From Nitrospira sp. Ga0074138 (GTDB lineage Bacteria; Nitrospirota; Nitrospiria; Nitrospirales; Nitrospiraceae), in assembly GCA_001464735.1 (NCBI GenBank), contig LNDU01000018.1, forward strand, positions 1 to 64,000: DNA of 64,000 bases, written 5' to 3'. The notes under the pieces are model-generated. The model ran no database searches, was not told the DNA's origin, and saw only the letters and a list, made by a program, of their open reading frames with translations. Positions 28,032 through 35,935 of this stretch are shown piece by piece (the first letter of the stretch is position 1; every line of letters begins with the position of its first letter). Both the position numbers and the translations under genes were made by a program.

Positions 28032-28526
28032 TTATCCTGCGCGCATCGGCTGGCTGCGCAAGGTAGTGGATATCAATCAAGATGATTGAGTACCATGCGT
28101 GGGTTTCTGGCCGAGATCTGCACCATTGTGTCTTGAGTATCTAGGCAGTCCACAAGCTCGTATTTTGCTGCGGGAATCGCCAGTCTCCTAATGGGTGATG
28201 TCGGGTGATGTCCAAAAGGCTAATGCTTGGATAATGAGAAGTTCGAGAATGAGTTGTAGGGAGCGACATATCCTTCACGTTGTCCCGTGAGGGTGAAGGA
28301 GCTGTATCAGAAAACTCAAAGTTTTGAGCTGCTGGTGTAGGCATCAATGAGTGTGGCATTGATTGAGGGTTTCTCCACGAAGAATCGCCGTTGTCTTGTG
28401 CAGACAGCTTTCTCATAGTAAATTGCCTTGAGGAGCATAGTTTACTGGAGAGCTTAAGATCCGGTTGATCCCGGGATGGCGGTAGCCTGTTCAGGCTTTA
28501 AATCACGCAGTCGGGAGGCGTGAGCG
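28032..28526. other. Leader region before the RfaH-like gene
   Basis: No convincing gene in 495 bp. It includes an imperfect stem CCTTCAC...GTGAAGG (about 28270-28297) and, near its end, the ops-like element at 28478-28489. A 91-codon minus-strand frame (28141-28416) is Ser/Pro/Thr-rich and has no ribosome binding site, so it is not called. The region is probably the long 5' leader of the antiterminator gene and possibly of the locus. Confidence 0.4.
28478..28489 (+). promoter_or_regulatory. ops-like element (RfaH recruitment site)
   Basis: GGCGGTAGCCTG matches the enterobacterial ops sequence GGCGGTAGCGTG at 11 of 12 positions, including the GCGGTAGC core whose ends pair in the non-template strand. 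It lies 38 bp before the start of an RfaH/NusG-like gene, preceded by CCGGGAT, similar in style to the JUMPstart context. In enterobacteria ops recruits RfaH to RNA polymerase. A functional role here is inferred. Confidence 0.45.
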
Positions 28527-29072
28527 ATGAACGATTCTTTTTCGGATAGATTAAGATGTTGCGAGATGCGATGGTATGTACTTAGTACGAAGTCAAAGCA
28601 CGAAAAGCAAGCCGAGCAGAATCTCCGCCGCATGGGAGTGGAGTCTTTCTTGCCACTATTGCAAGAACAGAGGGTTATTCGACGCAAGGTAAGAACCGTC
28701 ATTGCTCCTCTCTTCCCGGGGTATCTATTCGTCCGAATCAATCTATCGGAGCACTATCGAGCGGTGACTTATGCCAGAGGAGTTCGGAGGATTGTGGAGT
28801 TCGGTGCGACTCCTGTAGAGGTCGATATTGCGATTATTGATGCCATCAAGAGTAGATTGCCAGGTCCTGAAGTGTGTGTACTGGAGAGGCCGAAGGAGCT
28901 AAGTAGTGGCCAGCTTGTTCAAATTAGGGATGGCCCATTCGTCGGGCTTGAGGCCGTGTTTATGCGACAGATGTCTGGGCATCAAAGGGCGATGGTGTTT
29001 CTGCGCACACTCGCCCTCCAGGCGCGAGTTGTGTTAGAGATTGATCAGCTAATTTCGGATGCTGCAGCGTGA
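28527..29072 (+). CDS. NusG/RfaH-like transcription antiterminator
   Basis: A 181-residue NusG paralogue. After about 13 extra residues comes the NGN domain 'RWYVLSTKSKHEKQAEQNLRRMGVESFLP' (start of the domain) with 'LFPGYLFVRI', followed by a KOW-like segment 'LVQIRDGPFVGLEAVF' (about residues 130-145). Its position at the head of a polysaccharide locus is that of RfaH, UpxY or LoaP proteins, which bind RNA polymerase and let it cross long operons. The start at 28527 has GGGAGG 8 bases upstream. It carries an ops-like element in its own leader. Subfamily is not settled from sequence alone. Confidence 0.85.
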   Translation: MNDSFSDRLRCCEMRWYVLSTKSKHEKQAEQNLRRMGVESFLPLLQEQRVIRRKVRTVIAPLFPGYLFVRINLSEHYRAVTYARGVRRIVEFGATPVEVDIAIIDAIKSRLPGPEVCVLERPKELSSGQLVQIRDGPFVGLEAVFMRQMSGHQRAMVFLRTLALQARVVLEIDQLISDAAA

Positions 29073-29168
29073 ACTCCATAACATTAACATTTCGATTGTC
29101 GATTCGTTCTTTAAGGCTTTCGATAGGGAATTCCTTCCAAGTGTTGGAAGCCTAACCCAAGGAGGATA

Positions 29169-29948
29169 ATGAATATGAAGGCAGTGATTCTTGCAGGAGG
29201 ATGGGGAACTCGGCTATCCGAAGAGACCACCCTGCGACCGAAACCTATGGTGGAAATCGGTGGGAAACCGATCCTGTGGCATATTATGAAGATTTATGCT
29301 GCTCACGGGATAAAGGAATTTGTTATCGGTCTTGGCTACAAGGGAGAGATGATCAAGGAATATTTCCTCAACTTCTATGCGTTCAATAAAGATATTTCGG
29401 TCGATCTTGAGAGTGGAAAGACGACGATTCATGACGGGAAACGGCACGAAGACTGGAAAGTGCATCTCGTTGATACCGGTCTGCACACCCAGACGGGTGG
29501 TCGGCTTAAACAACTGAAAAAATGGATAGGTGAGAATGAAACGTTTCTGTTTACGTATGGAGATGGGGTTTCAGATGTCGACATTCAAGCCACCATCAAG
29601 TTCCACAAGTCTCACGGAAAGTTAGCCACAGTGACATCAGTCCTGCCTCCTTCTAGATTCGGACGGCTTGTGTTTGATCACGATCACATTGTCGACTTCA
29701 AAGAAAAACCTCATGGAGAGGAAGGCTGGATCAACGGCGGCTTCTATGTCCTTGAGCCCAAGGCCATTGATTATATTAAAGGTGATGAGACCGTGTGGGA
29801 GAAGGATCCTATCCAACAACTCACGAATGATAATCAATTGATGGGCTTTCGGCATGATCGTTTCTGGTCCTGTATGGATACGCTGAAAGAGAAGAATTAC
29901 TTGGAGGAGCTTTGGCAGTCATCAAAGGCTCCCTGGAAAGTATGGTAA
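29169..29948 (+). CDS. rfbF: Glucose-1-phosphate cytidylyltransferase
   Basis: A 259-residue nucleotidyltransferase that makes CDP-glucose from glucose-1-phosphate and CTP. The signature 'AGGWGTRLSEETTLRPKPMVEI' begins at residue 9 and 'TYGDGVSDVD' and 'FKEKPHGEEGWINGGFYV' are typical of RfbF; 'WSCMDTLKEKNYLEELW' closes it. AGGAGG lies just before two possible ATG starts (29169 and 29175). The usual partner RfbG (CDP-glucose 4,6-dehydratase) does not follow; an SDR epimerase, a C-methyltransferase and an RfbC-like enzyme do, so the final sugar is uncertain. Confidence 0.9.
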   Translation: MNMKAVILAGGWGTRLSEETTLRPKPMVEIGGKPILWHIMKIYAAHGIKEFVIGLGYKGEMIKEYFLNFYAFNKDISVDLESGKTTIHDGKRHEDWKVHLVDTGLHTQTGGRLKQLKKWIGENETFLFTYGDGVSDVDIQATIKFHKSHGKLATVTSVLPPSRFGRLVFDHDHIVDFKEKPHGEEGWINGGFYVLEPKAIDYIKGDETVWEKDPIQQLTNDNQLMGFRHDRFWSCMDTLKEKNYLEELWQSSKAPWKVW

Positions 29949-30202
29949 GGCTAGGAACTTTCCGACCGTTTCGTATCCTTTCGTTCGTCATGTAACTGTG
30001 TGGAAAGGGCTGAGAAGGTCTTGGTCTTTCCTGTGGTAGGAATGCCAGGGAGCGAAAGCTGAGAGTCGACTTAGCCTTGAGAATCGCCTAGCATTCGACG
30101 CAGTGAGTGAATGCTGCCTCATTCGGTATTCCATGTGGTGGACTGACTAGCTCAGGTTATGTCTTCGGCCAAACAGGGGCGGTTAAGATCGGAGGGTAGG
30201 GT

Positions 30203-31261
30203 ATGAAGATTCTAGTTACAGGCAACATGGGCTATGTTGGCCCATTGGTACTGCGCCGTTTGCGAGAGTCCCATCCTCAGACAATGCTCATCGGCTACGA
30301 TATGGGTTACTTTGCGCATTGCTTAACGGGTGCTTCTCGACTTCCTGAAAGTCTGGCCGATCAGCAATATTTCGGGGATATCCGACAGGTTCCTGAGGAG
30401 ATTCTGCACGGAATCGACGCCATCGTACATCTCTGTGCCATTTCGAACGATCCTATGGGCGCCACGTTTGAAAAGGTTACTCTTGATATAAACCATCGAG
30501 CGAGTATCGATCTTGCGCGAAAAGCAAAGCGAGCAGGCGTGAAGAAGTTTGTGTTCGCATCGAGCTGTAGTGTGTACGGATTTGCCGAAGGTGGCCCCCG
30601 CCGAGAAGAAGATGCTCTGAATCCTCTTACGGCCTATGCCAAATCGAAAGTTCAGACTGAGCAGGACCTGGCATCGCTTGCGTCGGAAAGTTTTTCAGCG
30701 ACCTGCCTTCGGTTTGCAACAGCGTGCGGCATGAGTGATCGGTTGCGATTGGACCTTGCGTTGAATGATTTTGTGGCCGGTGCGCTTGCGTCAAAACGCA
30801 TCAATATTCTGAGTGATGGTACACCATGGCGCCCTTTGATACACGTGAAAGATATGGCAAGAGCAATCGATTGGGCCGTGCAGCGAGACCATCGTGATGG
30901 TGGGTCCTTTCTGACAATCAACGTGGGGAGCGACGCATGGAATTATCAGGTCAAGGATTTGGCGACAGCTGTAGCCAATCTTGTGCCGAACGTCGAGGTT
31001 TCGATCAATAAAGATGCGCAACCAGATAAGCGCTCATATCGAGTGAACTTTGACAAGTTCTCAAAGCTGGCGCAAGGATTTCTCCCTATGGTTGACCTTC
31101 AGAGTGCTGTGAAGGATCTCCGTGATGGGCTCATGGCCATGCAGTTTCGTGACCATGAGTTCCGGACGGGCGAGTTGATACGACTCGTCACATTAAAACG
31201 ACTGCGGGAGAGTGGGCAATTGACAGACGACCTAGTGTGGAAAGAGCGAAGCAATGCTTGA
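30203..31261 (+). CDS. NAD(P)-dependent sugar epimerase/dehydratase (SDR)
   Basis: A 352-residue extended SDR. The Rossmann entry 'GNMGYVGPLVLRRL' (a G-x2-G-x2-G variant), the 'SSCSVYG' Ser region and the catalytic 'YAKSK' are visible. It acts on a nucleotide sugar, but sequence alone does not separate 4-epimerase from 4,6-dehydratase. GGAGG precedes the ATG. It follows rfbF after a 254-bp gap that has no gene and precedes the C-methyltransferase, a common order in clusters that make branched or deoxy sugars. Confidence 0.85.
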   Translation: MKILVTGNMGYVGPLVLRRLRESHPQTMLIGYDMGYFAHCLTGASRLPESLADQQYFGDIRQVPEEILHGIDAIVHLCAISNDPMGATFEKVTLDINHRASIDLARKAKRAGVKKFVFASSCSVYGFAEGGPRREEDALNPLTAYAKSKVQTEQDLASLASESFSATCLRFATACGMSDRLRLDLALNDFVAGALASKRINILSDGTPWRPLIHVKDMARAIDWAVQRDHRDGGSFLTINVGSDAWNYQVKDLATAVANLVPNVEVSINKDAQPDKRSYRVNFDKFSKLAQGFLPMVDLQSAVKDLRDGLMAMQFRDHEFRTGELIRLVTLKRLRESGQLTDDLVWKERSNA

Positions 31262-31333
31262 GGACGTGGTTGGGGGTCGCATTGGGTATTGGGCGGTGCG
31301 AAACATCCTTTGTTAGTAGGAGGGAATATCAGT

Positions 31334-32569
31334 ATGGGGCAAGCAGGGTGTCGGTCTTGCGGTGCGACGCTTGAGCGTACGTTTGTCGATCTTGGTATGT
31401 CTCCATTGGCCAATTCCTACATTAAGCCTGACCAGTTGAATTGCATGGAGCCCTTCTATCCATTGCATGTCTTTGTTTGCGAGAAGTGTTTCCTGGTTCA
31501 GCTAATGCAATTCTCAACGCCTCACGATATTTTTTCGGACTATGCGTATTTTTCATCATTTTCGGATTCCTGGTTGGCACACGCAAAGGCCTATGTCGAC
31601 ATGATCGTAGGTCGATTCAGACTGGATCGCAGTTCCAAGGTTGTGGAGATTGCCAGCAACGACGGATATCTCTTGCAGAACTTCGTGTCGCGGGGCATCT
31701 CTGTGCTGGGAGTCGAGCCTGCCTCCAATATCGCTGAAGTGGCGAAGGAGAAGGGGATTCCTACAAAGGTGGCCTTCTTCGGAGAGAAGACGGCTCTGGA
31801 TTTAGCTGCTGACGGGTGGGTTGCTGATCTAATTATCGGGAACAATGTGCTGGCCCATGTCCCGGATCTGAATGATTTCGTGAATGGGCTCAAGGTGCTG
31901 CTGAAGCCGATGGGCCTGATTACCATGGAATTCCCCCACCTGCTTCAACTGATGCAGCAGAACCAGTTTGACACCATCTATCACGAACATTTTTCCTATT
32001 TTTCGTTCTTGGCGGTTGAGCAGGTATTTGCTCGTCATGGAATGAAACTATTCGATGTAGAGGAGCTATCAACGCATGGTGGGTCTCTACGAATCTATGC
32101 TTGCCATAATGACGATATGTCCAAGCCCATAGAGGCGCGGGCAAAGGAACTAAAATCGCGAGAAGAAACCGCCGGATTCGCCCAGCTGAATCACTATCTG
32201 TCGTTTGGTCCGCAAGTTGAGGCGACGAAGAGAAAGCTCCTGTCCTTTCTCCTCTCTGCGAAACAGGAGGGTAAGCACGTTGTAGGTTATGGGGCTCCCG
32301 CAAAGGGGAACACATTGCTTAACTATTGCGGGGTTCGGACGGACCTCGTTGACTACACGGTAGACCGGAGCCCACATAAACAAGGGCGTTTTCTTCCCGG
32401 CGTCCATATCCCAATTTATAACCCGGAACGAGTGCGTGACACACGCCCCGACTATCTTCTGATTTTGCCTTGGAATATTCGGGAAGAAGTCATGCAGCAG
32501 ATGAGCTTCATCCGGGAGTGGGGAGGAAAATTTGTCGTTCCGATTCCTGAAGTGCAAGTGTATTCATGA
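31334..32569 (+). CDS. Sugar C-methyltransferase (zinc-finger type)
   Basis: A 411-residue SAM-dependent methyltransferase of the class that methylates carbon of NDP-sugars (TylC3/NovU-like). The N-terminal zinc-binding part has 'CRSCGATLE' and 'CEKCFLVQ'; the SAM site 'VVEIASNDGYLLQNF' and 'GVEPASN' follow; the C-terminal part has 'GYGAPAKGNTLLNYC', the methyltransf_14-type segment. The ATG at 31334 is preceded by AGGAGG; a TTG at 31289 is the far end of the frame and is rejected. The stop overlaps the RfbC start by 4 bp. Confidence 0.88.
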   Translation: MGQAGCRSCGATLERTFVDLGMSPLANSYIKPDQLNCMEPFYPLHVFVCEKCFLVQLMQFSTPHDIFSDYAYFSSFSDSWLAHAKAYVDMIVGRFRLDRSSKVVEIASNDGYLLQNFVSRGISVLGVEPASNIAEVAKEKGIPTKVAFFGEKTALDLAADGWVADLIIGNNVLAHVPDLNDFVNGLKVLLKPMGLITMEFPHLLQLMQQNQFDTIYHEHFSYFSFLAVEQVFARHGMKLFDVEELSTHGGSLRIYACHNDDMSKPIEARAKELKSREETAGFAQLNHYLSFGPQVEATKRKLLSFLLSAKQEGKHVVGYGAPAKGNTLLNYCGVRTDLVDYTVDRSPHKQGRFLPGVHIPIYNPERVRDTRPDYLLILPWNIREEVMQQMSFIREWGGKFVVPIPEVQVYS

Positions 32570-33114
32570 TTTTCACAGAAACCGCCCTCAAGGGTGTCCT
32601 CCTGATCGACCCTGAGCCGGTACGAGATGAGCGAGGAATGTTCATGAGGACTTGGTGCCAACGGGAGTTCGAGGCTCATGGACTTCCGATCACCTGGGTA
32701 CAGTCAAGCATTTCGGTGAACGCTCGGAAAGGCACCATGCGCGGGCTTCATTATCAATCCGCTCCAAATGAGGAAGTGAAGTTGGTTCGTTGCACGGTCG
32801 GCGCCATCTATGATGTCATCGTCGATTTACGGTCTGCCTCGCCGACGTATTGTCACTATGTCGGAATAACGCTCTCGGCAGACAATCGCCGGGCTGTCTA
32901 TATTCCAAAGGGTTGTGCTCATGGGTTTCTCACGCTTGAAGACAACAGCGAAGTGTCGTACTGCATCTCGGAGTTCCATGTGCCTACTAGTGCCCGAGGA
33001 TTTCGCTGGGATGATCCGGCATTCAAGATTGCCTGGCCTGCATCTATTGAGGTCATGTCGGAGAAAGATCGAACGTGGCCAGCATTTTTCAAGGGTGGTG
33101 CATTGCCGGCATGA
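32566..33114 (+). CDS. rfbC: dTDP-4-dehydrorhamnose 3,5-epimerase-like protein
   Basis: A 182-residue cupin-type epimerase. The catalytic His lies in 'RGLHYQ' (about residue 66), and 'YIPKGCAHGFLTLEDNSEVSY' (short form 'PKGCAHGF') and the Tyr region agree with the RmlC family. It overlaps the preceding methyltransferase by 4 bp and the next gene by 4 bp, so the three are one translational block. RfbA, RfbB and RfbD are not in this window, so it could act on another dNDP-sugar such as the CDP-sugar from RfbF. Confidence 0.88.
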   Translation: MIFTETALKGVLLIDPEPVRDERGMFMRTWCQREFEAHGLPITWVQSSISVNARKGTMRGLHYQSAPNEEVKLVRCTVGAIYDVIVDLRSASPTYCHYVGITLSADNRRAVYIPKGCAHGFLTLEDNSEVSYCISEFHVPTSARGFRWDDPAFKIAWPASIEVMSEKDRTWPAFFKGGALPA

Positions 33115-34439
33115 CATCTACTGGCCCCAACGAAGCATCGAGAGGTGGAGATCTAGGCAAGGAATTTCATAACTTCATGGCGGAGCTTTATCCAATATGT
33201 CGGAGCATTACCGGTGGAGGGGTCAGGGAAACTCTCCGAGCAATCCAAAAGCGTATTTCCCTTGAAATGCATGAGGTTCCTAGTGGAACCAAAGTATTTG
33301 ATTGGACGGTTCCGTTGGAGTGGAACGTAGTCGACGCCTATGTCATGAACCGGGAGGGGAAGCGAGTCATCGATTTCAAAGCGCACAATTTACATCTGAT
33401 GAGCTACAGTTCGCCCGTCAGGAAGAAGATGGCATTGGCGGATCTCAGGCCCCATTTATTCACGCTGCCGGACCATCCCGAGTGGATTCCTTACAGAACA
33501 TCCTATTACAAGGAGAACTGGGGATTTTGCCTTCGGCACGCAGATCTCGAACGACTGTCCGATGACGAATATGAGGTTGTCATCGACTCGAGTCTTCAAG
33601 CCGGGTCACTCACCTATGGCGAGGTCTATTTGCCGGGTGAAACTTCGGATGAGATTCTGGTCTCATGTCATGTATGCCATCCTGCTATGTGCAACGATAA
33701 TTTGTCGGGCATTGCGGTGGCCGTAAAGCTGGCGGAAACGATGGCGATGCGCCCACGGCGATATTCATACCGTTTTCTCTTCATTCCAGGAACCATTGGG
33801 TCGATTACCTGGCTGGCTCAGAATGAACAGACGGTGTCTCGCATTAAGCACGGGCTCGTCTTAACCGGGATAGGCGATGCGGGGAACATCACCTACAAGA
33901 AGAGTCGTCAGGGCAATGCGGAGATCGATCGGGCGATGGCGCATGTGCTGAGGCATTCAGGAGAGGCCCATACCATCATCGATTTTTTCCCCTATGGGTA
34001 TGATGAACGGCAGTATTGTTCTCCGGGATTTGATCTGCCTGTTGGATGTTTCATGCGGACCCCACATGGCCAATATCCGGAGTATCACTCCTCTGCAGAT
34101 GATCTGGACTTTGTGAAGCCGGACTCCCTTGCACGGTCGTATAACAGATGTCTAGGGGTGTTCGATCTCTTGGAAGGGAATCGAACGTACATAAATCAAA
34201 ACCCGAAATGCGAACCGCAATTGGGTCGGCGAGGGCTCTATCGTACGGTTGCTGGCCAGCAGGAAAAGCAATGGACGGAATTGGCTCTTTTCTGGGTCTT
34301 GAACGCGTCCGATGGGCACCACACACTGTTTGATATCGCCGAACGCGCCGATCTTCCGTTCGGCAAGATTCAATCCGCAGCCGAAGCGCTGCTAGAGGTT
34401 GGACTATTGAAAGAATGTCGGAGGCCGGGAAATACTTAA
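33111..34439 (+). CDS. DUF4910/M28-like metallohydrolase in the sugar cluster
   Basis: A 442-residue protein of the DUF4910/DUF2172 aminopeptidase-like family. The metal site is 'CHVCHPAMCNDNLSG' (about residues 196-210), which fits the His/Asp ligands of M28-type zinc peptidases, and a later 'HSSADDLDFV' holds the other ligand. The last 90 residues look like a winged helix ('LFWVLNASDGHHTLFDIAERADLPFGKIQSA', in short). The ATG at 33111 overlaps the RfbC stop by 4 bp. Such proteins recur in polysaccharide clusters with no known substrate; a deacylase or amidase on sugars is a guess. Confidence 0.75.
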   Translation: MTSTGPNEASRGGDLGKEFHNFMAELYPICRSITGGGVRETLRAIQKRISLEMHEVPSGTKVFDWTVPLEWNVVDAYVMNREGKRVIDFKAHNLHLMSYSSPVRKKMALADLRPHLFTLPDHPEWIPYRTSYYKENWGFCLRHADLERLSDDEYEVVIDSSLQAGSLTYGEVYLPGETSDEILVSCHVCHPAMCNDNLSGIAVAVKLAETMAMRPRRYSYRFLFIPGTIGSITWLAQNEQTVSRIKHGLVLTGIGDAGNITYKKSRQGNAEIDRAMAHVLRHSGEAHTIIDFFPYGYDERQYCSPGFDLPVGCFMRTPHGQYPEYHSSADDLDFVKPDSLARSYNRCLGVFDLLEGNRTYINQNPKCEPQLGRRGLYRTVAGQQEKQWTELALFWVLNASDGHHTLFDIAERADLPFGKIQSAAEALLEVGLLKECRRPGNT

Positions 34440-34454
34440 AATGGAGAAGCGATC

Positions 34455-34610
34455 ATGCACATTGTTTATGATGACTCTCCATTCTCGGGCGAACGACGCC
34501 GCGAAGAGTTATTTCAAGGGCAGCTGCTCGTCTATTCTCCGAGGAAGAGTACGCTCGCGTTTATCGAGTTTGCCAGAAAATTGATCAAGGACGTCTTTGC
34601 CCCTTGTTAG
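34455..34610 (+). pseudogene. Truncated N-terminal stub, possible 2OG/PhyH-type dioxygenase
   Basis: A 51-codon frame starting MHIVYDDSPFSGERR, with 'ELFQGQLLVYSP' and 'LAFIEFARKLIKD', ends at TAG. This N-terminus resembles phytanoyl-CoA-type dioxygenases found in sugar clusters, but I recognise it only from memory of such neighbourhoods. The following 100 bp carries no long frame, so the rest of the gene has been lost. It stands between the DUF4910 gene and a nucleotidyltransferase and reads as the remnant of a deleted gene. The family call is tentative; the truncation is plain. Confidence 0.5.
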
Positions 34611-34746
34611 ATCAATTGGCGGATCCCGATCTAGGATATTCAGTCAAACAATGCCATGGCTTTCCACCGATGCCGCTGTGCTGACCTATCAACATAAAGC
34701 GGAACACGGCGCATGATGGCTGTGACGTGTGATTGCAGATGGCTAG

Positions 34747-35577
34747 ATGAGGGCTAGGCTCGCTCAGCAAAGAGAGGTGGTGGCGGTACTTCCAGCAGCT
34801 GGCAGATCTCTTCGGCTGGCTCCGCTTCCCTGCAGCAAGGAGGTCCTTCCTGTCGGCTTTGGTCCTATCCCCGGGATCCAGGGGACCCGTCCTAAGGTGG
34901 TGAGTTACTATCTGTTGGAATGTCTCAGAAAGGCAGGGATTCGGAAGGGCTATGTCGTCATCCGGCAAGGGAAATGGGATATTCCGGCATACTGGGGAGA
35001 TGGGAGAATACTCGGGATGGACCTTGCCTATGTGGTAATTGAAGGGTCTAGTGGCCCACCGGATACGATTGATCGGGCGTACCCCTTTATCAAGGATAAG
35101 GTTGTGGCGTTTGGGTTTCCGGATATTATTTTTCGTCCACGCGATATATTTACCAAACTGCTGGCCCGGCTCGATCGACCTGGGGTTGATGCCGTGTTAG
35201 CGTTGTTTCCGGCACACGACCCCAAGGCGATGGATATGATCGACATTGATGAAAACCTTCGCGTCCGCGAGGTTCATCTTAAACCGAAGACGACACGACT
35301 GAGGTATGCCTGGTTATGTGCCGCGTGGACGCCGGTGTTCACAGAGTTTTTGCATCAGTTCCTGCATCGAGTAAGAAAGGGAGGTAGTGTAGGACTGGTT
35401 GGAAATCGCAAAATCGATGCTCAGGGCGATGTTCCGGTCGGGGCAGTGCTGGCTTCGGCAGTGCAAGCTGGACTTAAGATAGAGGGGGTAACATTTCCAA
35501 CAGGGCGCTATATCGATATCGGTACCCCTCAGGCGCTGTCCGTAGTTCAAAGGTTCATTTCCGATTCCCGGATGTAG
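34747..35577 (+). CDS. Sugar-phosphate nucleotidyltransferase (RmlA-like)
   Basis: A 276-residue nucleotidyltransferase fold. The nucleotide-binding start 'LPAAGRSLRLAPLPCSKEVLPVG' appears at about residues 15-37, and 'FPDIIFRPRD' (the metal Asp in 'GFPDI') and 'GVTFPTGRYIDIGTPQAL' are typical. It resembles glucose-1-phosphate thymidylyltransferases but lacks the usual 'GTRL', reading 'GRSLRL'. The start codon is unclear (ATG 34747 or GTG 34780). It lies between two truncated genes, so it may be an isolated survivor of a larger sugar module. Confidence 0.72.
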   Translation: MRARLAQQREVVAVLPAAGRSLRLAPLPCSKEVLPVGFGPIPGIQGTRPKVVSYYLLECLRKAGIRKGYVVIRQGKWDIPAYWGDGRILGMDLAYVVIEGSSGPPDTIDRAYPFIKDKVVAFGFPDIIFRPRDIFTKLLARLDRPGVDAVLALFPAHDPKAMDMIDIDENLRVREVHLKPKTTRLRYAWLCAAWTPVFTEFLHQFLHRVRKGGSVGLVGNRKIDAQGDVPVGAVLASAVQAGLKIEGVTFPTGRYIDIGTPQALSVVQRFISDSRM

Positions 35578-35606
35578 TACTTGGCATAACCCTAGAGGAG
35601 GGACAC

Positions 35607-35849
35607 GTGGCACAGCTGCAGAGGCCTGAATTCGCGTATTTGAATGGGAAACTGGTTCCCTGGGACGAAGCGACCCTTCACGTTGGCTGTGAAGCGTCTT
35701 TTCGTGGGCTGAATGTCTTCGAAGGGATCAATGGGTACTGGCAACCGGATGGACAATTCAAAGTTATCATGATGCGGCAGCATTATGATCGCCTTAAACG
35801 GTCTGCCCGCCTACTCCATGAAATTGAGCATTGGGAAGCGTGCAGTTGA
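35607..35849 (+). pseudogene. Truncated class IV aminotransferase (IlvE-like) N-terminus
   Basis: An 80-codon frame with the N-terminal signature of PLP class IV aminotransferases: 'FAYLNGKLVPWDEATLHVG', 'RGLNVFEGINGYW' and 'HYDRLKRSARLLHEI'. The family usually has about 290-310 residues; here the frame stops after 80 and the Lys of the PLP site is missing, so no enzyme can be made. GAGGAGGGAC precedes the GTG start. It is the second stub in this module after the one at 34455. Confidence 0.75.
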
Positions 35850-35935
35850 CGCCATGTTGATTCAAATGAAAAAATTAAGTAGTGTGTCATGTGATGATAA
35901 GATAGATGTTTGAACCAGAGAAGGAGCCTAAAATC

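Noticed and set aside
28141-28416. 91-codon minus-strand frame
   Set aside because: No ribosome binding site, low-complexity Ser/Thr/Pro composition and a position inside a leader.
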